A stretch of DNA of 64,000 bases from Allobosea sp. Root483D1. Its GTDB lineage: Bacteria; Pseudomonadota; Alphaproteobacteria; Rhizobiales; Beijerinckiaceae. The position numbers were made by a program, and so were the translations under genes. How positions within the stretch are numbered: position 1 is the first letter of the stretch; each line of letters starts with the position of its first letter. Under the pieces are notes generated by a model that saw only the letters and a program-made list of their open reading frames with translations, ran no database searches and was not told where the DNA came from. The stretch lies in contig NZ_LMJW01000016.1 of NCBI RefSeq assembly GCF_001429505.1, positions 248,001-312,000 on the forward strand, in the 5' to 3' direction. Positions 59,927 to 64,000 of this stretch are shown here, piece after piece.

Positions 59927-61396
59927 ATGCAGCCGACCCTCAGGCTCTACAATACGCTGTCGCGGACGAAGGAGGTCTTCACCCCCGTCGATCCCGAGAA
60001 CGTGCGCATGTATGTCTGCGGCCCGACGGTCTATGACTACGCCCATATCGGCAATGCCCGCCCAGTCATCGTCTTCGACGTGCTCTACCGGCTGTTGCGG
60101 CAGCTCTATGGCGAGGGTCATGTCCGCTATGCCCGCAATCTCACCGACGTCGACGACAAGATCAACGCCCGCGCCGCGCGTGATTTTCCCGATCTGCCGC
60201 TGAACCAGGCAATCGCGAAGGTGACCGAGACGACAACGGCGCAGTTCCACGCCGATGTCGATGCGCTCGGTAACTTGCGTCCCGACGACGAGCCGCGCGC
60301 CACCGGCCATATCGAGGAGATGAAGGCGATCATCGAGCGCCTGATCGCCCGCGGCGTCGCCTATGTCGCCGAGGAGCATGTGCTCTTCCACGTGCCGGCG
60401 GTCGCCGGGCTGAAGGGGGTGCCGAAGTATGGCTCGCTCGCCCGCCGCTCGCTCGACGAGATGGAGGCCGGCGCGCGTGTCGACGTCGCCCCCTACAAGC
60501 GCGACCCGATGGATTTCGTGCTGTGGAAGCCGAGCCGTGCTGGCATCGATCCGGGCTGGCCGTCGCCGGCCGGCATCGCCACGCCCGGGCGCCCCGGCTG
60601 GCACATCGAGTGCTCGGCGATGTCGATGAAGACGCTGCTCGAGCCGTTCGGCGGCGGCCTCACATGCGACGATCCCGCCCGGAACGTCTTCGACATCCAT
60701 GGCGGCGGCATCGACCTCGTCTTCCCGCACCATGAGAACGAGCTGGCCCAGAGCTGCTGCGCCTTCGGCGCGGCCGGCGGCGCGCCGCGCATGGCGAACT
60801 ACTGGATGCACAACGGCTTCCTGCAGGTCGAAGGCGAGAAGATGTCGAAGTCGCTCGGCAACTTCGTCACCATCAACGAGCTGCTGGCGACCGACACCTT
60901 CGGCGGGCGGACATGGCCCGGCGAAGTGCTGCGCCTTGCCATGCTCAAGACCCATTACCGCCAGCCGATCGACTGGACGGTGAAGGCGCTGGAGGAGGCG
61001 GAGAGGACGCTGGCTGACTGGGCCACGGCAGCCGGAGAGGCTGAGGCCGGGCAGGTCCCTGCTTCGGTGATCGAAGCACTGGCGGACGACCTCAACACCT
61101 CCCAGCTGCTCGCCGAATTGCACGCCCTGCGCAAAGCGGGCGACTATGCGAGCCTGAAAGCCAGCCTCGCCTTGCTCGGTATTGCTTTGCCGCAGGTTGC
61201 GGTGGCCGAGATCGATGATGCTCTGCGGGCAAAGGTCGAAGCGTCGATCGCCGCTCGCCTGGCCGCCCGCAAGGCGAAGAATTTCGCCGAGTCCGACCGC
61301 CTCCGCGACGATCTCGTCGCGATGGGCATCGTGCTCATGGACGGCAAGGACCCGGCCACCGGTGAGTTGATTACGAGCTGGGAGGTGAAGCGCTGA
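59927..61396 (+). CDS. cysS: Cysteine--tRNA ligase
   Basis: Class I synthetase charging tRNA-Cys, 489 residues. The start at 59927 gives [20 protein letters not shown]. Zinc ligand C31 is in [10 protein letters not shown], the HIGH-type motif is HIGN (40-43), the second zinc site is in WHIECSAMS with [15 protein letters not shown], and KMSKS is at about 305-309. The stop overlaps the start of a 17-codon frame (TGATG). The cysS gene heads a cluster leading to cimA. Confidence 0.97.
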   Translation: MQPTLRLYNTLSRTKEVFTPVDPENVRMYVCGPTVYDYAHIGNARPVIVFDVLYRLLRQLYGEGHVRYARNLTDVDDKINARAARDFPDLPLNQAIAKVTETTTAQFHADVDALGNLRPDDEPRATGHIEEMKAIIERLIARGVAYVAEEHVLFHVPAVAGLKGVPKYGSLARRSLDEMEAGARVDVAPYKRDPMDFVLWKPSRAGIDPGWPSPAGIATPGRPGWHIECSAMSMKTLLEPFGGGLTCDDPARNVFDIHGGGIDLVFPHHENELAQSCCAFGAAGGAPRMANYWMHNGFLQVEGEKMSKSLGNFVTINELLATDTFGGRTWPGEVLRLAMLKTHYRQPIDWTVKALEEAERTLADWATAAGEAEAGQVPASVIEALADDLNTSQLLAELHALRKAGDYASLKASLALLGIALPQVAVAEIDDALRAKVEASIAARLAARKAKNFAESDRLRDDLVAMGIVLMDGKDPATGELITSWEVKR

Positions 61397-61480
61397 TGCC
61401 GAACCTCAAGAAACTCTGGCCGGCCTCCGGCGTTCGTCCATCCTGTTGAAATTCACTTCGTTGAAAGAAGAACAACACCA

Positions 61481-61600
61481 ATGACCGCCCAGGCCCCGAA
61501 GATCCGCAAGCGCGGCTCGCTCTCGATCGCGATGAAGCTCGTCATGCTCGCCATGGTGATGCCGAAGGTGTTGCGCTACCGGCTGCGGGTGAGGCGATGA
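61481..61600 (+). CDS. 39-residue basic hydrophobic protein coupled to cimA
   Basis: Small frame of 39 codons overlapping the cimA start by ATGA. The product starts MTAQAPKIRKRGSL and ends VLRYRLRVRR, with a hydrophobic middle SIAMKLVMLAMVM. So it is a positively charged miniprotein with one possible membrane helix, or simply a coupling leader for cimA. Codons are biased like the neighbours. No family is recognised. Upstream there is GAAAGAAGAACAAC as a weak ribosome site. Confidence 0.5.
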   Translation: MTAQAPKIRKRGSLSIAMKLVMLAMVMPKVLRYRLRVRR

Positions 61601-63252
61601 GCGTCGCGGCACAAGCCACGCTGGCCGAGGCTGCGCCGCGCAAAGGCGGCGACGCGACGCTCGCCCGCATCCACCTTTTTGACACGACGCTGCGCGACGG
61701 CGCCCAGACCACGGGCGTCGACTTCTCGCTGGACGACAAGCGCGCGGTCGCGGCGATGCTCGACAAGCTTGGCATCGACTATGTCGAGGGCGGCTATCCC
61801 GGCGCCAACCCGCTCGACACCGCCTTCTTCGCGGAAAAGCCGACCAAGCGGGCGAAGTTCGCCGCCTTCGGCATGACCAAGCGGGCAGGGCGCTCGGCCG
61901 CCAACGATCCCGGCATCGCCGCGCTGCTCGACGCGAAGGCCGACGCCATCGTCTTCGTCGCCAAGAGTTGGGACTATCACGTCCACGTCGCGCTCGAGAT
62001 TTCGCTCGAGGACAACCTCGACGGCATCCGCGACAGCGTCGCCACCGCCAAGGCCGCTGGCCGGGAGGTCATGCTCGATTGCGAGCACTTCTTCGACGGC
62101 TACAAGGCCAATCCCGATTATGCGCTCGCCTGCGCCCGCGCCGCCTATGAGGCCGGCGCCCGCTGGGTCGTGCTCTGCGACACCAATGGCGGCACGCTGC
62201 CGGATGAGATCAGTCGGATCGTCGCCGAGGTCGCGAAGGTCGTGCCGGGCGAGAATCTCGGCATCCATGCCCATGACGATTGCGGCTGCGCCGTCGCCAA
62301 TTCGCTCGCCGCGGTCGAGGCCGGCGTGCGCCAGATCCAGGGTACGCTGAACGGCCTCGGCGAGCGCTGCGGCAACGCCAATCTCGTCACCCTGATCGGC
62401 GCGCTCAAGCTCAAGGATCGCTACAACCGCCGCTTCACGCTCGGCGTGGGCGAGGCCGAGCTCGGCGAGCTCACCCATGTCTCGCGTGCCCTCGACGAGA
62501 TGCTGAACCGGGCGCCGAACCGCCACGCTCCCTTCGTCGGCGCCTCCGCCTTCGCCACCAAGGCCGGCATCCACGCCTCGGCCGTGCTGAAGGACCCGCG
62601 CACCTACGAGCATGTCGCGCCCGATCTGGTCGGTAATGTCCGGAAAGTGCTGGTCTCCGACCAGGGCGGAAAATCGAACCTCGTCGCCGAGCTGGAGCGC
62701 ATCGGCGTCACCATCGGCCGCGACGATCCGAGGCTCTCGCGCGTGCTCGAAGAGCTGAAGGAGAAGGAGGCGCAGGGTTACGCCTTCGAGGGCGCCGATG
62801 CCTCGTTCTACCTGCTCGCCAAGCGCATCCTCAGCGAGCTGCCGGCCTATTTCGAGATCGAGCGCTTCACCGCCAATGTCGAGCGCCGCTACAACGCTCT
62901 CGGCGAGCTCGTCACCTTCTCGGAGGCGATCGTCAAGGTGAAGGTCGGCGAGGAATCCCTGATATCGGTCGCCGAAAGTGCGCTCGGCCCGGTAAATGCG
63001 CTCGATCTCGCCTTGCGCAAGGACCTCGGCCGCTACCAGTCGCTGATCGGCGGCCTCAGGCTGGTCGACTACAAGGTTCGTGTCTTCCAGGGCGGTACGG
63101 ACGCCGTCACCCGCGTTCTGATCGAATCCGCCGACGAGACTGGCGAACGCTGGACCACGGTCGGCGTCAGCGCCAACATCATCGACGCCTCATTCCAGGC
63201 GCTGGTCGACTCGATCACCTACAAGCTGATGCGCGAGGGCGCGACGGCGTAG
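61597..63252 (+). CDS. cimA: Citramalate synthase
   Basis: A 551-residue enzyme of the isopropylmalate/citramalate synthase family that joins pyruvate and acetyl-CoA to citramalate, giving threonine-independent isoleucine synthesis. The TIM barrel opens IHLFDTTLRDGAQTTGVDFS, with YVEGGYPGANPLD that marks the CimA branch over LeuA. HAHDDCGCAVANSLAAVEAG carries the metal-binding His pair. Near the C-terminal domain, GKSNLVAELERIG is followed by an allosteric-type region (LVDYKVRVFQGGTDAVTRVLIES). CimA and LeuA2 forms differ subtly, so assignment is good but not certain. Confidence 0.92.
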   Translation: MSVAAQATLAEAAPRKGGDATLARIHLFDTTLRDGAQTTGVDFSLDDKRAVAAMLDKLGIDYVEGGYPGANPLDTAFFAEKPTKRAKFAAFGMTKRAGRSAANDPGIAALLDAKADAIVFVAKSWDYHVHVALEISLEDNLDGIRDSVATAKAAGREVMLDCEHFFDGYKANPDYALACARAAYEAGARWVVLCDTNGGTLPDEISRIVAEVAKVVPGENLGIHAHDDCGCAVANSLAAVEAGVRQIQGTLNGLGERCGNANLVTLIGALKLKDRYNRRFTLGVGEAELGELTHVSRALDEMLNRAPNRHAPFVGASAFATKAGIHASAVLKDPRTYEHVAPDLVGNVRKVLVSDQGGKSNLVAELERIGVTIGRDDPRLSRVLEELKEKEAQGYAFEGADASFYLLAKRILSELPAYFEIERFTANVERRYNALGELVTFSEAIVKVKVGEESLISVAESALGPVNALDLALRKDLGRYQSLIGGLRLVDYKVRVFQGGTDAVTRVLIESADETGERWTTVGVSANIIDASFQALVDSITYKLMREGATA

Positions 63253-63262
63253 TCAACACGGC

Positions 63263-63354
63263 CGTCATTCTCGGGCGTAGCGAAGCGCAGACCCGAGAAT
63301 CTCATGACCAGCTGGCTGGTTTCCGAGATGCTCGGGTCAAGCCCGAGCATGACG
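63263..63354. repeat. 92-bp paired-palindrome repeat (copy 2)
   Basis: Bounded by CGTCAT (63263-63268) and ATGACG (63349-63354), with hairpins ATTCTCGGG/CCCGAGAAT and a perfect ATGCTCGGG-TCAAG-CCCGAGCAT. It is the partner of the copy at 53731-53838, differing in the middle. It separates convergent cimA and the secreted-protein gene. Confidence 0.8.
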
Positions 63355-63362
63355 GGTGTCCC

Positions 63363-63695
63363 TCACTCCGTCAGGCGCAGCGACTTCTCCTTACAGAGAT
63401 TGATGCCGTCATTGTCGCTTTCGCTCTCGTCGCTGAACTTGCCGAGCAGGTAGTAACTGCAGCCTGCCGGCTTGTTGAGCTTGATCATGATGCTCTTGCC
63501 AGGCGCCAGCGGCTTGGCGAGCTTGGCGACGAGACGGGCCTGCTCGCCCGTGGTCGTGATCTCCAGCGTCTCCAGCGGCACGGTGCGGGCATTGGTGATC
63601 TTGATCTGTGCCGGCGGGCGCGATTGCGCGAGCGCCGGCACGATCGGCAGCAGCGCGAGCGCGCAGGCGGCGGGAAGAATGCGTCGAAGCGTCAT
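63363..63695 (-). CDS. Small secreted hypothetical protein
   Basis: A 110-residue exported protein: signal peptide MTLRRILPAACALALLPIVPALAQ, then a beta-sandwich-like part (IKITNARTVPLETLEITTTGEQARLVAKLAKPLAPGKS in pieces) and a C-terminal KPAGCSYYLLGKFSD...INLCKEKSLRLTE with two Cys probably forming a disulfide. No named family recognised; similar unnamed proteins occur in Rhizobiales. Convergent with cimA, divergent from the kinase-like gene. Confidence 0.75.
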   Translation of the reverse strand: MTLRRILPAACALALLPIVPALAQSRPPAQIKITNARTVPLETLEITTTGEQARLVAKLAKPLAPGKSIMIKLNKPAGCSYYLLGKFSDESESDNDGINLCKEKSLRLTE

Positions 63696-63865
63696 GGCGT
63701 CTTCTCCAAGGCTCGGCCTTTAAAGGCTTTAGGCCAGTCTGACATCGCAGTTGCGACGAGAAAAAGGCGGGATCGGTGTCGCTTCATGGCACCAGCGTCC
63801 GGTTGCAGACGTTGCGGACGTCGCCGATCCTGCAGCAGTGCAGCGGAGATTCCGGGCCTTTGACC

Positions 63866-64000
63866 ATGCAGACCGCCGAGGACATCGCCGCCCGGATCGT
63901 CGAGCAGGCGCGTGGTCTGAACCGCATCATCGTCGCGCTCGCTGGCGCTCCGGGAGCCGGCAAGTCGACGCTGAGCGAGCAGCTGCTTGCGGCACTTCCC
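63866..64000 (+). CDS. P-loop nucleoside/nucleotide kinase-like protein, 5' part
   Basis: The first 45 codons of a gene that runs off the window. MQTAEDIAARIVEQA is followed by a strand and a perfect Walker A motif GAPGAGKST at residues 27-35. The pattern RxIVALAGAPGAGKST with a helical lead is that of the uridine kinase/pantothenate kinase-like (FrcK-like) group in Rhizobiales, which phosphorylates fructose or nucleosides. The rest of the protein is outside, so substrate is unknown. Confidence 0.75.
   Translation, partial: MQTAEDIAARIVEQARGLNRIIVALAGAPGAGKSTLSEQLLAALP

Noticed and set aside
1..64000. CRISPR arrays, prophage, transposases, integrases
   Set aside because: No regularly spaced identical repeats with unique spacers, and no recombinase or phage structural genes were seen. 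The repeats present are isolated palindromes.

Overview
The window is high-GC alphaproteobacterial chromosome, best matched by a Bosea-like member of the Hyphomicrobiales. That assignment is an inference from gene content. Supporting families are the class II DAHP synthase, EipA/DUF1134, DUF2865, CreA, tripartite tricarboxylate (TctCBA) transport, Omp25/31-type barrels, and the palindromic intergenic repeats common in this order. Most of the sequence is ordinary housekeeping and transport DNA. No CRISPR array, prophage, transposase or rRNA operon is visible.

Layout. 0-4 kb: the end of a chemotaxis receptor, then a reverse-strand unit of an ABC solute-binding protein and two Gfo/Idh/MocA dehydrogenases behind a GntR-like palindrome. 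4-6.7 kb: a four-gene phospholipid operon (plsC, cdsA-like, membrane protein, CDP-alcohol transferase with degenerate motif). 6.7-8.3 kb: moaA and a DUF971 gene. 8.3-15.1 kb: an accessory-looking stretch holding a tRNA-like remnant, a frameshifted autotransporter, an L,D-transpeptidase, a putative caspase-fold orphan and a small hypothetical. 15.3-20 kb: outer-membrane barrel, a convergent response regulator/histidine kinase pair, EipA-like protein, a 129-bp MITE-like element and a DUF374 acyltransferase. 21.1 kb: tRNA-Val. 21-25.5 kb: gph, gabD-rpiA and DUF2059. 25.5-30.1 kb: amino-acid permease and the tctCBA operon. 30-36 kb: O-antigen ligase-like protein, gor, LysR regulator, hydrolase and RidA.

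36-47.8 kb: aroG (class II), secreted and outer-membrane proteins, Dabb protein, nadE, a peptidoglycan-binding/HExxH protein, gltX, an aldehyde dehydrogenase, an MHS-type transporter and a HAD phosphatase. 47.8-56.6 kb: DUF2865, then a homogentisate/tyrosine catabolic block (MarR regulator with its operator on its own start codon, hmgA, TRAP binding protein, FAH-family hydrolase, MBL-fold protein, FAD monooxygenase, DUF2783). 56.6-64 kb: small envelope and secreted proteins, cysS, a 39-codon gene coupled to cimA, and the start of a P-loop kinase.

The most unusual items are the caspase-like orphan and PG-binding/HExxH protein, several clean unassigned operator-like repeats (notably three TTGAATC units at exactly 21-bp spacing upstream of ridA), the autotransporter broken by one base, the class II tRNA-like remnant beside it, and a MITE-like element that supplies a stop codon. 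No single coherent undescribed multi-gene system is evident.
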